Source: DASWIG01 sp965371445
Lineage (GTDB): Bacteria > Acidobacteriota > Thermoanaerobaculia > Multivoradales > J023
NCBI GenBank assembly: GCA_965371445.1
Contig: CBDUYN010000004.1
Span: forward strand, 1-64,000
Direction: 5' to 3'
DNA: 64,000 nucleotides
The position numbers and the translations under genes are program-made. Positions 8,473-18,358 of the stretch are shown here, one piece after another. Below the pieces are notes generated by a model. The model did not search any database. It saw nothing but the letters and a program-made list of their open reading frames with translations, and was not told the origin of the DNA. Position 1 is the stretch's first letter. Every line of letters starts with the position of its first letter.

Positions 8473-10128
8473 TCACACCGTCGCGCCAGCCCGGCGCAGG
8501 ATCTCGATGATGCGGCCATGTCCCCGCCGGGTCGCCCACGCGAGCGGCGTGGCCCAGCGTTCGTCGTCCGGACGTTGGGTCGCCGCGCCACGGGCGAGCA
8601 ACAGCTCGACCATGTCGGGCAGGTCGTTGCGGGCGGCCCATGCGAGCGGGGTCGACCGGTAGTCCTCGTCCTTCGCGGAGATCGTGGCCCCAGCGTCGAG
8701 CAAGAGTGTGACGCATTCTCTACGATGCGGCCGCGCTCGGCCACGGCCGTCACGCCCGCACAGGTCGTGCAGGGGCGTGGCCCGCTGCCAGTCGGGCAGG
8801 TCGGGGTTCATACCGCTCTCCAGCAGCAGGCGGAGCATGCCGGGGTCGCTCCACAGGTACGAACGGCATGCGGTCACCACCGGTGGCACCCGTGCGCCGG
8901 CGTCCAACAACCGGACCAGCAGGTCGCGTCTGCCCAGCGTGCACGCGGCCGCGAAGGCTCCCCCGCAGCCGGCATTCGCCGAGCTGGGGTCTGCGGACAC
9001 GCGGCGCACCACCTCGTCGTCCTCGCCCAACCAAACCAGGTCGTAGGTGTCTAGCGTGCCACCACGCGCGAGCAGCAGGGCGCGGAGCTCACGCGTTCGG
9101 GCGACGTAGGTGGCGCTGCCTGAGGAATCGATGGCGCCGTTGGGATCCGCGCCGTGCGCGAGGAGCAGCTCCACGACCGGGCGGTTGCCGGCGCGCGCGG
9201 CGGCGTGCAGCGCCACTCCCCGGGGTGCGTTGACCCCTTCCGGCCAGCTCGGATCGGCACCGCGGTCGAGCAGCAACCGGACGATGGGCTCGTGCTCGTG
9301 CTCGACGGCGGAGGACAGCGCGCGCTTGCCGCTCGGCCGCGCCTCGACGATTCGCCGGGGGTCTTCGTCCAGGAAGCCCTGCACGCTGTCGAGATCGCCG
9401 AGAGCGGCCGCGATCGTCAGATCGTAGGCCGCCCCGCGTCCGACTAGCAGCCGGGCGGTCTCGATATCCCCCCGGACGCCCCAGAACGGGCCGTTCCACA
9501 ACGCCAGATCGATCGGCTGGAAGTCTGCGGCTCCGTAGCCGCTGTCGGAGCCAGGGCCGGAGCCATGCAGGGCATGGACGTCAGCGCCCCGATCCAGCAA
9601 CAGGGCGAGCACCTCGCGCGCCGACACTGCCACCGCCCGGTGCAGCGGCGTGCCCCCCGCGCGGTCGCTGCAGTGCACGAGCTCCGGCTCGACGTCGAGG
9701 AGCGCGCGCACGCGTACAGCATCACCGGCGGCTGCCGCGACGTGGATCGGGGGATCGGCGGGGGTGTCGGCCGGCGTGGTACAGCCGCGACGAGCACGGA
9801 CATCTTCGAGCAGCCGGGCGACGGTCTCGTGACCACGATCCCGGGCGACGGTGATCAGGTCTTCGCCGCTGAGCCCCACTGCGGCCGGGTCCGCGCCCGC
9901 ATCGAGCAGGACACGCACCGCCTCGAGGTGCCCTTCGCGCACCGCAAAGTGGATGGGCTGAGTGTAGCAGTACTCCGCTCGGTACAGGTTCGGATCGCGC
10001 TCGAGCAGGCGACGAAGCGCGGCCGCGTCGCCGGTCACGGCGGCGCGGATCGCGTCCCACACGTCGCACCCGCGGCAGGACCATGGCCCGTGCGGGAGCT
10101 CGGATTCGAGTACGTCCGGCTTGATCAT
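8473..10128 (-). CDS. Ankyrin repeat protein
   Basis: A 551-residue protein made almost wholly of ankyrin repeats of about 33 residues, for example units with TPLHRAVAVSAREVLALLLDRGAD and GVALHAAARAGNRPVVELLLAHGAD. I count at least ten units from about residue 35 to the C-terminus. No signal peptide, membrane segment or catalytic domain is visible, so it is probably a cytoplasmic protein-binding scaffold. The ATG at 10128 is preceded by AGGGGTG at suitable spacing; an in-frame start 13 residues earlier has no such site. The gene is divergent from the amidohydrolase gene. Its partner is unknown. Confidence 0.9.
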   Translation of the reverse strand: MIKPDVLESELPHGPWSCRGCDVWDAIRAAVTGDAAALRRLLERDPNLYRAEYCYTQPIHFAVREGHLEAVRVLLDAGADPAAVGLSGEDLITVARDRGHETVARLLEDVRARRGCTTPADTPADPPIHVAAAAGDAVRVRALLDVEPELVHCSDRAGGTPLHRAVAVSAREVLALLLDRGADVHALHGSGPGSDSGYGAADFQPIDLALWNGPFWGVRGDIETARLLVGRGAAYDLTIAAALGDLDSVQGFLDEDPRRIVEARPSGKRALSSAVEHEHEPIVRLLLDRGADPSWPEGVNAPRGVALHAAARAGNRPVVELLLAHGADPNGAIDSSGSATYVARTRELRALLLARGGTLDTYDLVWLGEDDEVVRRVSADPSSANAGCGGAFAAACTLGRRDLLVRLLDAGARVPPVVTACRSYLWSDPGMLRLLLESGMNPDLPDWQRATPLHDLCGRDGRGRARPHRRECVTLLLDAGATISAKDEDYRSTPLAWAARNDLPDMVELLLARGAATQRPDDERWATPLAWATRRGHGRIIEILRRAGATV

Positions 10129-10299
10129 CGCAGCACCCCTAAGGATGGGGCGTCCCGCGCTTCCCATTCAGACTCATCGCAGGCTACGCTTCTTTCCCCA
10201 GTCCCACTGCCCGTAGACTACCTCCTTCGGGAGTTTTGGTCATCCTCCTGCGCCCCGGCGAGGACGTCGACGAGATCGCGGGCTGATAAGCTCCCGGGC
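10129..10299. other. Divergent intergenic region, ankyrin / amidohydrolase genes
   Basis: 171 bp shared upstream region. The only structure I see is a small hairpin CTCC-TTCG-GGAG followed by TTTT at 10222-10237, oriented as a weak plus-strand terminator or leader hairpin. No confident promoter. Confidence 0.4.
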
Positions 10300-12009
10300 A
10301 TGTCGGCACAAAATTCAATTTCCGCAACGCTGCTTCCCGGCCTGCTCCTGCTCGCCTGTACCGCCTGTACCGCTCCCACCGACGTCCAGGACGTCGACGT
10401 CGTCCTACGCAACGGTCAGATCTACGACGGCAGCGGGGCACCGCCGCGCCCCGGCGGCGTCGCCGTCGACGGCGGCCGCATCGTCGCGGTGGGCGACGTC
10501 GCTGGCTTCAAGGGCCGCGACGATCTCGACGTGGAAGGGCTTGCGATCGCCCCCGGCTTCGTCAACGTCCTCTCCTGGGCCACCGAGTCGCTGATCGAGG
10601 ACGGCCGCGGTCAAAGCGACGTCCGCCAGGGCGTCACCCTGGAGATCTTCGGCGAGGGCTGGTCGATGGGACCGCTCAACGAGGCGATGAAAGAGGAAGC
10701 GCTCAAGCGCCAGGCCGACATCCGCTTCGACATCGCCTGGACGACCCTCGGCGAGTACCTGGACCACCTGGTCGAGCGCGGCATTTCCGTGAACGTGGCG
10801 TCGTTCCTCGGAGCGACGACGGTGCGCATCCACGAGCTCGGCTACGAGGACCGGCCGCCGGACTCCGAAGAGCTCGCGCGCATGCAGGACCTGGTGCGCC
10901 AGGCCATGGAAGAGGGCGCTCTCGGGGTCGGCTCGTCGTTGATCTACGCGCCGGCGTTCTATGCCTCGACCGACGAGCTGATCGCTCTCACCCGGGCGGC
11001 CGGCGAGTACGGCGGCGGCTACATCTCGCACCTGCGCAGCGAAGGCAACCGCCTCCTCGAAGCGGTCGACGAGCTCGTCACCATCGCTCGCGAGACCGGC
11101 GTCGCGGCGGAGATCTACCACCTGAAGGCCTCGGGCGAGGAGAACTGGGGGAAGCTCGACGAGGTCGTCGCCAGAATCGAGGCGGCGCGCGCCGAGGGCC
11201 TTGCCGTCACCACCGACATGTACACCTACACGGCCGGCGCCACCGGCCTCGACGCGTCGATGCCGCCCTGGGTCCAGGAAGGCGGCCACGACGCCTGGGT
11301 CGAACGCTTGAAGGACCCGGCGATCCGTGAGCGCCTGCGCCGCGAGATCTCGACGCCGAGCAACGCCTGGGAAAACCTCTACGTCGCCACCGGCTCGGCC
11401 GAGAAGCTCCTCCTTGTCGGCTTCAAGAACGAGGACCTGAAGCCCCTGACCGGCAAGACCCTGGCCGAGGTGGCGGCCGAGCGCGGTACCTCGCCGATCG
11501 ACACCATGATGGACCTCGTCGTCGAGGACGACAGCCGCGTCGGCACGGTCTACTTCCTGATGTCCGAGGACAACGTCCGCCGTCAGGTCCAGCTTCCCTG
11601 GATGAGCTTCGGCTCCGACGCCGAGGCCGAGGCGCCGGAGGGTGTTTTTCTGAAGTCGAACCCCCACCCGAGGGCCTACGGCAACTTCGCTCGGCTCCTC
11701 GGACGCTACGTCCGCGACGAGGGGCTCGTTCCCCTGGAGGAGGCGATCCGGCGGCTCACCTCTCTCCCGGCGAAAAACTGGAAGCTGCGCGAGCGCGGCG
11801 ACCTGCAGGAGGGCTATCACGCCGACGTCGTGACGTTCGACCCGGCGACGATCCAGGACCACGCGACCTTTCAGGAACCCCATCAGTACGCCACGGGTAT
11901 GCACCACGTGCTCGTCAATGGCGTTTTTGTTCTGCGCGACGGCGAGCCCACCGGCGCGACGCCGGGCCAGGTCGTCCGCGGCCCGGGCTGGACGGGCTGG
12001 GAAGACTAG
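10300..12009 (+). CDS. N-acyl-D-amino-acid deacylase family lipoprotein, metal-site variant
   Basis: A 569-residue amidohydrolase-superfamily protein related to D-aminoacylases and dihydroorotases. The N-terminus has a signal peptide with lipobox LLLAC (Cys 20), so it is likely a lipoprotein; this fixes the ATG at 10300. Family landmarks are the N-terminal beta-sandwich (VLRNGQIYDGSG), RQGVTLEIFGEGWSMGP near 109-125, EIYHLKASG, SFGSDAEAEAPEG with the conserved aspartate, HPRAYGNFARLLGRYV, and the C-terminal GYHADVVTFDP. The usual HxH metal motif after APGF is replaced by NVLSWATE (residues 89-96). That variation also occurs, as I recall, in a known side-branch. The reaction is probably amide hydrolysis, though the active site differs from the textbook enzyme. 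Confidence 0.88.
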   Translation: MSAQNSISATLLPGLLLLACTACTAPTDVQDVDVVLRNGQIYDGSGAPPRPGGVAVDGGRIVAVGDVAGFKGRDDLDVEGLAIAPGFVNVLSWATESLIEDGRGQSDVRQGVTLEIFGEGWSMGPLNEAMKEEALKRQADIRFDIAWTTLGEYLDHLVERGISVNVASFLGATTVRIHELGYEDRPPDSEELARMQDLVRQAMEEGALGVGSSLIYAPAFYASTDELIALTRAAGEYGGGYISHLRSEGNRLLEAVDELVTIARETGVAAEIYHLKASGEENWGKLDEVVARIEAARAEGLAVTTDMYTYTAGATGLDASMPPWVQEGGHDAWVERLKDPAIRERLRREISTPSNAWENLYVATGSAEKLLLVGFKNEDLKPLTGKTLAEVAAERGTSPIDTMMDLVVEDDSRVGTVYFLMSEDNVRRQVQLPWMSFGSDAEAEAPEGVFLKSNPHPRAYGNFARLLGRYVRDEGLVPLEEAIRRLTSLPAKNWKLRERGDLQEGYHADVVTFDPATIQDHATFQEPHQYATGMHHVLVNGVFVLRDGEPTGATPGQVVRGPGWTGWED

Positions 12010-15000
12010 CTACGGCCAATACCCTGAAAGCGTCCGCGGACGAAGCCCCTTCCTCGTCACCGCGACGTCGACGTCGCGCCACGACGAGCCGCGGTCGGTG
12101 TTCGGGTAATAGGTCAGCAGGTACTGGCTCCTGAGCTCGGTCTCAATCTCGTCGTAAACCGCGTCGAGGCTCTCGTACTCCTTGGCGTAGAAGACCCGCC
12201 CGCCCGTCGATGCGACGAGCCGGTCGACACGGCTTTTGAACGACCGGGTCAGGAGCGAAAGCGCTCCCGGGTCCTTCGGCGGGGCTTTCCTCATCAGGAT
12301 GAGGTAGATCGGTACCCCCATCTTGCGCGAGAAGTTGAGGCACGAACGGAAGGGAAAGTTCTCGTCCTCGTCGGCACCGTCTGAAAAAACGATCAGGGCC
12401 TTTCTGCCGCGTACGCCCTGGAGCTGCACCAGGGAATAGACGACGGACTCCCACAGCGCCGTGCGGCCGTTCGCTTCCAGGTTTTCGATGGAGCGCACCA
12501 CCCGGTCGAGCTGACCGGTCGTGCTGCGTACCAGGCGCGGCTGGGAGTCGAAGTCGACGACGAAGGCCCGGTCGTCCTCCGAAAAGGTCGACTTCAAGAA
12601 ATCGATCGCCGAGCGCTGGACGGCGGGAAGCTTGACGAACATCGACGCGGAGGAGTCGATCGCCATACCCAGGGTCAGTGGCAGGTCCGAAGCGTCGCTG
12701 AACGTCGAGATGGTCTGCTCTCTCCCCTCCTCGCGGATCCGGAAGTCCTCTTGCCTGAGGCCCCGGACCGGACGGCTGCGCTCGTCGGTCACGACGACGT
12801 AAAGCTCGACGAGGTTGACGTCGATCCGCTCTCCCGACTTGGGACCGTTCATAAAAGCGACGTCCTCGGCCACCGTGCCGTCGGAAAGCATCGCCACCAC
12901 CCGCACGTAGCCCATGCTCTCCTCGGCCGGGATGTGGATGCGGTGCTTGAAGGGTGGACCGTAAAGCGTCGCCACGACGTCGTTGTTCCAGAAGAAGAGG
13001 ACACGGTCGAGCGTCGTCTTCACCGGCACGGCGACGGCCGCTTCGAACTCGACCGAGCCGGTCCCGACGAGCTCTTTAGGACGGACGATCTCGACCGAGA
13101 GGCCTCCGGAGCCGGCATTCAAGATCACCGAGTCGCGGCCCAGCTCCTCACCCTCCGCGTCGAAGGCGATGACGGTCAGGGTTTGGCGGCGCGGCGAGCG
13201 CCCGAGGTCGATGCGCGCCGTCCAGGGCGGACGGTCGAGCTCCGCCGCGTCGCGCTCTCCGAGCTGGTAGAGGAGACGATCGACGCGGCGGTCGAAAACC
13301 TGCGTCTCGAAGCGCAGGCGGCCGCGCAGGAGCTCGGCCTCCGGACGCACGATTTCCAGGATCGGCGGCCCGGGCAGAGCGCTGCCTTGTGTGTCGGTCC
13401 AGCGTCCGCTCACCACCGAGGCGCGGTTGCCGCCCCAGCGCCGCAGGCCGAGGTCCTCGATCAGGATGGCGATCTGCGTCGCCTCCTCGGGGACGTCGAC
13501 GTTGGTGCGGTACAGCCATTCGTCGAGGCCCCGCAGGTCCTGGCCCGTGCGGACCTCGCGCACCAGCCGCGGCTCGCCGCCGGCGACGGCGACGGCGATC
13601 GTGACCCGAAACGAGGCGTCGCCGGGACGCACCGCGTCGCCGTAAAGCTCGGCAAGTCCCAGCCGCGCCTCGAGGACGCCCGTCCCGGTCTCGTCGCCGA
13701 GCTCCAGGACCGCCGCGACGTCCAGGTCGTCGATGGCCGGCGTCCCCCGCAGGAGCTCTTTGAGGCGTACCGCGACCACCGCTTCCGGCACGCCCCGGCT
13801 TGCCCAGCGCGGCGCCCGGACGACGAGGCCCGGACGGCGTGCAACGACTGTGAGGCGCTCGATGTCGGCGTCGGGCGACAGCTCCGAGAAGTAGGTCACC
13901 TCGAAGCGGCCGGCGAAGCGGTTGAGGAAGTCTTCAAGGGCCGGGATGCGGGTCAGGAGCTCGCCGCCCGAGGCGTCGGCCAGGAGCTTCAGAGGCGCCG
14001 TGGCGTCGAGGAGCCGTGGCGCCGGTATCTCCTCGGCCTGCTCTTGCTTTCGGCGGCGAAAGATCGAGCCCGGTCGGATCGTCACCCCGACGCCGGTGGC
14101 GGTCTGGCCCTGGACGTCGGTGCCCTCGAGAAGCGTCGGCTCAAAAGTAGAGTCCTTGCCGGCACCCTCCGGCACGAAGGGGACGACGGTCCAGCCGGTC
14201 GCGGCCACGGCCCTCGCCAGGCCCTCCATCTCGGTTTCAAAGCCCATCACCTCCATGGTCTCAAAGACCACGGCGTCGCGCGTCGCCTCGTCGAGGCGGC
14301 GGCTGTAGAAACCCACCGGGTCAAGGTCATATCCGTCGCTGACCAGCACCACCAGGCGCGGCCCCGAACCTGGACGCGAGCTCAGAAACGCCACCAGCTG
14401 CTCCTGGCGCCGGCGGACGAGGTCGAGCTCCTCGGCGATCCCCGTCACCACGAGGCGGGCCATCTCCTCGGCCGACGGATCGGGCAGGACCGCCAGCTGC
14501 CGCAGGTCTTGAAGCACCTGCTCGCGCAGCGCCAGGATCCGGCCCTCGCCGGGATCGTTGACGGCGGTCCAGCCGAGCCGCTCGCCGAGCACCAGCTCGT
14601 CGCGGCCTTGCAGCACGATCTCCGGCTCCTCGCCCACCGTCACCAGCTCGACCTCGCCCAGGTCGGTCAACCGCCGGGCCAGGGCCTGCAAGGACTCGGC
14701 CGCGCGGCGCACCGTTCCCGGACCTGACAGGGACTGGTCGAAATAGAGGACGATTCGCGTCGGCTCGACGCCCACCGCCCGGCGGCGCAGCGCGTCGGCC
14801 ACGAGCGCCGTCGGCGCGGTCGCCGCGGCGGAGCCTTCGCGGATTTGCAGGTCCTCGCGGTCGAGGTCGCCGGCCACCCGGCCGCGCTCGTCCAAGACTT
14901 CGATCCAAAGGCTGACCGGCGTCGCAACGCTGGGCGGCGGACGCTCCGCCGTCCCTTCCTGCGCCGTCAAGGCGCCGCCGAGTGCCAAAACGGCCCATCC

Positions 15001-15060
15001 AAGGATCGTGACGAAGCTCGCGACGTGGCGTCCTGAAATCCTACCGTTCGTGCTGTTCAT
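12010..15060 (-). CDS. Secreted VWFA-related protein with two VWA domains
   Basis: A 1016-residue exported protein with a signal peptide (VASFVTILGWAVLALGGALTAQ). It carries two von Willebrand A-type domains. The first, at about 95-330, has a DQSLS metal site. The second, at about 740-1010, opens with VNLVELYVVVTDERSRPVRG and has MIDAS DSSAS. The second block, ending LLTYYPNT, is characteristic of the VWFA-related family expanded in Acidobacteriota. The middle has beta-rich segments resembling Ig-like repeats. Likely a periplasmic or surface adhesion or interaction protein. The ATG at 15060 was chosen over an in-frame TTG 11 codons earlier. Its stop abuts the stop of the convergent amidohydrolase gene with no gap. 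Confidence 0.88.
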   Translation of the reverse strand: MNSTNGRISGRHVASFVTILGWAVLALGGALTAQEGTAERPPPSVATPVSLWIEVLDERGRVAGDLDREDLQIREGSAAATAPTALVADALRRRAVGVEPTRIVLYFDQSLSGPGTVRRAAESLQALARRLTDLGEVELVTVGEEPEIVLQGRDELVLGERLGWTAVNDPGEGRILALREQVLQDLRQLAVLPDPSAEEMARLVVTGIAEELDLVRRRQEQLVAFLSSRPGSGPRLVVLVSDGYDLDPVGFYSRRLDEATRDAVVFETMEVMGFETEMEGLARAVAATGWTVVPFVPEGAGKDSTFEPTLLEGTDVQGQTATGVGVTIRPGSIFRRRKQEQAEEIPAPRLLDATAPLKLLADASGGELLTRIPALEDFLNRFAGRFEVTYFSELSPDADIERLTVVARRPGLVVRAPRWASRGVPEAVVAVRLKELLRGTPAIDDLDVAAVLELGDETGTGVLEARLGLAELYGDAVRPGDASFRVTIAVAVAGGEPRLVREVRTGQDLRGLDEWLYRTNVDVPEEATQIAILIEDLGLRRWGGNRASVVSGRWTDTQGSALPGPPILEIVRPEAELLRGRLRFETQVFDRRVDRLLYQLGERDAAELDRPPWTARIDLGRSPRRQTLTVIAFDAEGEELGRDSVILNAGSGGLSVEIVRPKELVGTGSVEFEAAVAVPVKTTLDRVLFFWNNDVVATLYGPPFKHRIHIPAEESMGYVRVVAMLSDGTVAEDVAFMNGPKSGERIDVNLVELYVVVTDERSRPVRGLRQEDFRIREEGREQTISTFSDASDLPLTLGMAIDSSASMFVKLPAVQRSAIDFLKSTFSEDDRAFVVDFDSQPRLVRSTTGQLDRVVRSIENLEANGRTALWESVVYSLVQLQGVRGRKALIVFSDGADEDENFPFRSCLNFSRKMGVPIYLILMRKAPPKDPGALSLLTRSFKSRVDRLVASTGGRVFYAKEYESLDAVYDEIETELRSQYLLTYYPNTDRGSSWRDVDVAVTRKGLRPRTLSGYWP

Positions 15061-15175
15061 GCTTTTCGTGCCGTCTCCTGAAGCCCCTTTCAATGGTCTT
15101 TACGCAGCGCGGGGCGTGGCAGTTCGACGTTTCAGCAGGTAAGATTAGCAAAATCCCTGCCACCTTCCGTCCCGA

Positions 15176-17347
15176 TCAATCGAGGGCGACCTCGATCTCC
15201 TCGAAGGCGACGTCCAGGCGGCGCCGCCCGGTCAGCGGATCGCCCGGCGGCCCCAGCCCCTCTTCGACCGAGAGCTCGAGGACGACGTCGTTGAAGTCTC
15301 TCGCGAGCTCCAGCGGGACTTCCACCACCGTGCCGGGACGAAGCTCCCCCCGCCACACCTCTTTGCCGGCCAGGAAGACGGCCAGCTCAGCGCGCTCCAC
15401 CTCAACGCGTGCCACGAGGACCGCGCGTGGACGAAACCGTAGCCGAAGGCTCGCCGGACGCTCCGTGTAGAGGAGCATCCGCGCCCGCCGGGCCATCGTC
15501 CGGACACCCTCCGTAAAAGCCAGCCGCAGCCAGCCCGAGACCAGGGCGACGCCGACCTCCGGCGGCATGCGGAAACCGGCGGGAATCGTCTTCTCCAGGT
15601 TGCCGTAAGTCAGAGTGGCGTCGAGGAGGAACCCCTGGCCGAGCTCGCCGGGAACGCGCAGGCCCAGGTTGGGCCGGAAGTAGGGCGTGCAGGGCAGCGG
15701 CACCGTCGAGCATTGGATCCCCTGGCGCGGCAGGTGGACGCGCAGCCCACTCGCCGTCGTCCGCTCGACGTGCTCGCGCCGCGGCGCGGCGCGGTACGGA
15801 CCGTCGTCGGCTTGTGGATCCGCACCTCGGAGGTAGGGCAGGACGAGGAGCGCGAGGAAGGCGAGGACGACGGCGAGGTCGTACCCGACGCAGCGTCCAC
15901 GCATCCGAAACGAGTCCCGCGGCAGGGCGAGGGCGAGAAGGCCGGCCGCCACCACGGTCAGGGCCGCGCCGGCGAAGCGAGGCTTCGGGACGGTCACAAT
16001 CCAGAAACCGAGCGAGACGATCGACGGTAGCAACACGAGCCAGCCGGTGCTTCGCAGCCGAGCCCGCACGCCTGCGTGAAGCGTACCCATGGCCACGCTC
16101 GCCAAGGCGAGGGCAGCGGCGAGAAGCGAGCGCAGAAAGCTCGGAGGCAACTCCCGCCACCAGGTCCCGAGCCAGCTCCAGTTGCCGACGACGAGGGCCC
16201 AGTGCGAGGTGGTGTGTCGTGCCAGACCGTAGATCCAGCCTGTCTCGTCGAGCACCAGGGAACGCGGTACGCGCCAGTCGACCGGTACCGCGGTAGCCGC
16301 CACGGGATAGACCAGGTAGCCGCTCAGGTAGATGCTGCGTCCGATCCAGGGTCCGAGGATCGCGGCTGTAGCGATCACTGCCGGGAGCGCCACGCGTCGC
16401 AGCTCGGAGCGTCCGCCGCGCCGCGCCAGGATCGCCAGAGCCAAGGCGAGGCTCAGGGCACCGGGCACCACGAGGCTCAGCTTGACGGCGACGCCCGCCG
16501 CCACCAGGACGGCGAGGACGAAGACACGGTAGCCCCGCTCCCGCTCGTTGAGCCGGCGATGGAGGAGGAAGGCCAAGAGCTCCCCGGCGGTCACCAGTCC
16601 GAGGACGAGCACCGGCAAGTCGGTCGACAGGCTCGGCACCAGCTCTCCGGAAAAGGCCGCCAAGACCGGGACGGCGAGGAGCACCTGAAACAGCGCCAGG
16701 GTCCGCCGTCCTCCGGTGACCCGACCCCCGGTGCGCCGGCCGCCGAAGAGCCGCCAGGCGCCCCAGGCACCGCGGCTCAGGGCGACGAAGAGCAGCAGGC
16801 CGTTGGCGACGTGAAACGAGCGTCCGCTCCAGTGGCCGACGTCGAGCATCGCGGCGTAGAGAGTGAAGGAGCTGTTGAAGGCCAGGCGGCCGTGGAGGTT
16901 GCCGAGGCCCGGGACGACGGGGTAGGCCTGGATCCATTCGAGCGTTGTCAGGTGGTAGAAGCTCGTGTCGAAATGCCGCAACGGACCGAGGGCGCGGCTC
17001 GCCGCCCACAGGGCCACCAACAGCCACAGGACAGCGAAGGCCGGCCGGGCATTTCGTAGGACGGCGAGGATCGCTCTGGCGTCAGTACGGTTGGCGAGCC
17101 ACCCCACGGTGCCCAGGGCGACGACGGTGGCGAGGGCGCCGGCGTTGATCGGACGCCACAGGTGCCAGGTTTCGAGCCAAGCCAGGACCGTCGACCAACC
17201 GACCCAGAAGGCGAGGAAGACGCCGCTCGTCGAGACCGGAGCGAGCCGAAAGAGCCGTCGCCATCCGAGGCCGATCCCGGTGAAGACCGCGGCAAGACCC
17301 AGCCACCAGAGAAGCAGGATGGGGGAGGTCCACAAGGGGTTACACAT
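15176..17347 (-). CDS. Polytopic membrane protein resembling the LIC_10190 family
   Basis: A 723-residue integral membrane protein with at least ten hydrophobic helices in the first 470 residues, then a soluble C-terminal region. The segment QAYPVVPGLGNLHGRLAFN around residue 185 is the recognisable signature of LIC_10190-type membrane proteins, which look like GT-C glycosyltransferases in topology but are uncharacterised. The ATG at 17347 begins MCNPLWTSPILLLWWLG, directly before the first helix. A -10-like TGC-TAGGTT lies at 17379-17387 on the minus strand without a good -35. The gene is 115 bp upstream of the VWA gene on the same strand. Transfer of a lipid-linked sugar is a reasonable but unproven guess. 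Confidence 0.8.
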   Translation of the reverse strand: MCNPLWTSPILLLWWLGLAAVFTGIGLGWRRLFRLAPVSTSGVFLAFWVGWSTVLAWLETWHLWRPINAGALATVVALGTVGWLANRTDARAILAVLRNARPAFAVLWLLVALWAASRALGPLRHFDTSFYHLTTLEWIQAYPVVPGLGNLHGRLAFNSSFTLYAAMLDVGHWSGRSFHVANGLLLFVALSRGAWGAWRLFGGRRTGGRVTGGRRTLALFQVLLAVPVLAAFSGELVPSLSTDLPVLVLGLVTAGELLAFLLHRRLNERERGYRVFVLAVLVAAGVAVKLSLVVPGALSLALALAILARRGGRSELRRVALPAVIATAAILGPWIGRSIYLSGYLVYPVAATAVPVDWRVPRSLVLDETGWIYGLARHTTSHWALVVGNWSWLGTWWRELPPSFLRSLLAAALALASVAMGTLHAGVRARLRSTGWLVLLPSIVSLGFWIVTVPKPRFAGAALTVVAAGLLALALPRDSFRMRGRCVGYDLAVVLAFLALLVLPYLRGADPQADDGPYRAAPRREHVERTTASGLRVHLPRQGIQCSTVPLPCTPYFRPNLGLRVPGELGQGFLLDATLTYGNLEKTIPAGFRMPPEVGVALVSGWLRLAFTEGVRTMARRARMLLYTERPASLRLRFRPRAVLVARVEVERAELAVFLAGKEVWRGELRPGTVVEVPLELARDFNDVVLELSVEEGLGPPGDPLTGRRRLDVAFEEIEVALD

Positions 17348-17626
17348 GGAGATCGAACCGGCGACGCAGGGTCCAGACAACCTAGCACAGGCGCGGCCAC
17401 GGAGGGTCCTGTCTTCCACTGGGAGCGCCGGCTTCCCCATCTGCGCAGGCATCTCCCCATATCGGGAACCCGGCAAACCGCCGGCGAATCCCGCAAGGAC
17501 CGCCAAAGTCTCTTGTTTTCATAAGTTTAGGGCCTCTTGCAAGCCCTTGGCACCGGCCTTGCTCCTATGGGAGCCAGACGGCCGCCATGGCCGAACGTCC
17601 CGAAAACGTCCAACAGGAGAAGACCC
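17348..17626. other. Divergent intergenic region before the ABC export operon
   Basis: 279 bp between the LIC_10190-like gene (minus) and the PDZ gene (plus). Apart from the weak minus-strand -10 and the AGGAG ribosome binding site at the right edge, I see nothing I can name. A short AT-richer patch (about 17510-17530) may hold the operon promoter. Confidence 0.35.
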
Positions 17627-18358
17627 GTGTACAAGCGTTGCCTGTCGATTCTCGTCCTCCCCGTCCTGGCCTCCTCCCTCCCGATCCTGGCCCAGCACAC
17701 CATGACGCGGCGTATCGACGTCTCGAACGGCGTCATCATGTCCGAGATCGCCTCGATCGCCACCCCTGTCGAGGCGGGCGGCGGTGTCACCTTGACCGTC
17801 CTGCCGACGGACCTGCGTCCGCAGGAGAACCGGGGTCTCGACCTCCAGGAGGGCGACCGGGTGCTGATGATGAACGGCAAGCGGATTCGCTCGGCCGACG
17901 CCCTGCGCGAGCTCTACGAAGCCGTCGAACAAGGCGGTGAGGTGAAGCTCGCCCTGGGACGTGGCGACGAACGCTTCATGGTGAGCTTCGAAAAAGGCGA
18001 CGGCACGAACACCATGACGAGCGGCGGCGGTGGCGGCGGGACCCGCATCATGATCGCCGGCCCCGGGGCCGGAAATACCGCGTTGCTTCACGAGGCCCGG
18101 TCCATCCTCGGCGAGGAGGACGGCGAGGTCAAGGTCACCAACCAGGTCCGCGACATGGGCAACCTCCGCGAGGGCGACGTGATCGAGCAGGTGAACGGCC
18201 AGGCCGTCGGCTCGATCGACGAGTACCGCTCGCTCTATGAAGCCGCGGCCATCGGCGACGAGCTACGGTTCCTCGTCCGCCGCGGCGGCGAGTCGGTCGC
18301 AGTGGTGATCGAAAAGTCCGAGCCGCCTGCCGGCATGATGGTGCGGAGGGGAGAGTGA
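17627..18358 (+). CDS. Secreted protein with two PDZ-like domains
   Basis: A 243-residue exported protein starting at GTG 17627, placed there by AGGAG just upstream and by the signal peptide that follows (YKRCLSILVLPVLASSLPILAQ). Two PDZ-like units are visible: one around residues 45-115 (NRGLDLQEGDRVLMMNGKRI) and one around 155-230 (MGNLREGDVIEQVNGQAVGS). They are separated by a glycine run. PDZ domains bind peptide tails; there is no protease domain. It is the first gene of a five-gene operon and overlaps the next by 4 bp, so it is probably an envelope partner of the ABC exporter. Confidence 0.85.
   Translation: MYKRCLSILVLPVLASSLPILAQHTMTRRIDVSNGVIMSEIASIATPVEAGGGVTLTVLPTDLRPQENRGLDLQEGDRVLMMNGKRIRSADALRELYEAVEQGGEVKLALGRGDERFMVSFEKGDGTNTMTSGGGGGGTRIMIAGPGAGNTALLHEARSILGEEDGEVKVTNQVRDMGNLREGDVIEQVNGQAVGSIDEYRSLYEAAAIGDELRFLVRRGGESVAVVIEKSEPPAGMMVRRGE

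Noticed and set aside
9565..10299. Upstream extension of the amidohydrolase frame
   Set aside because: It overlaps the ankyrin gene on the other strand and precedes a lipoprotein signal peptide, so the start at 10300 is better.
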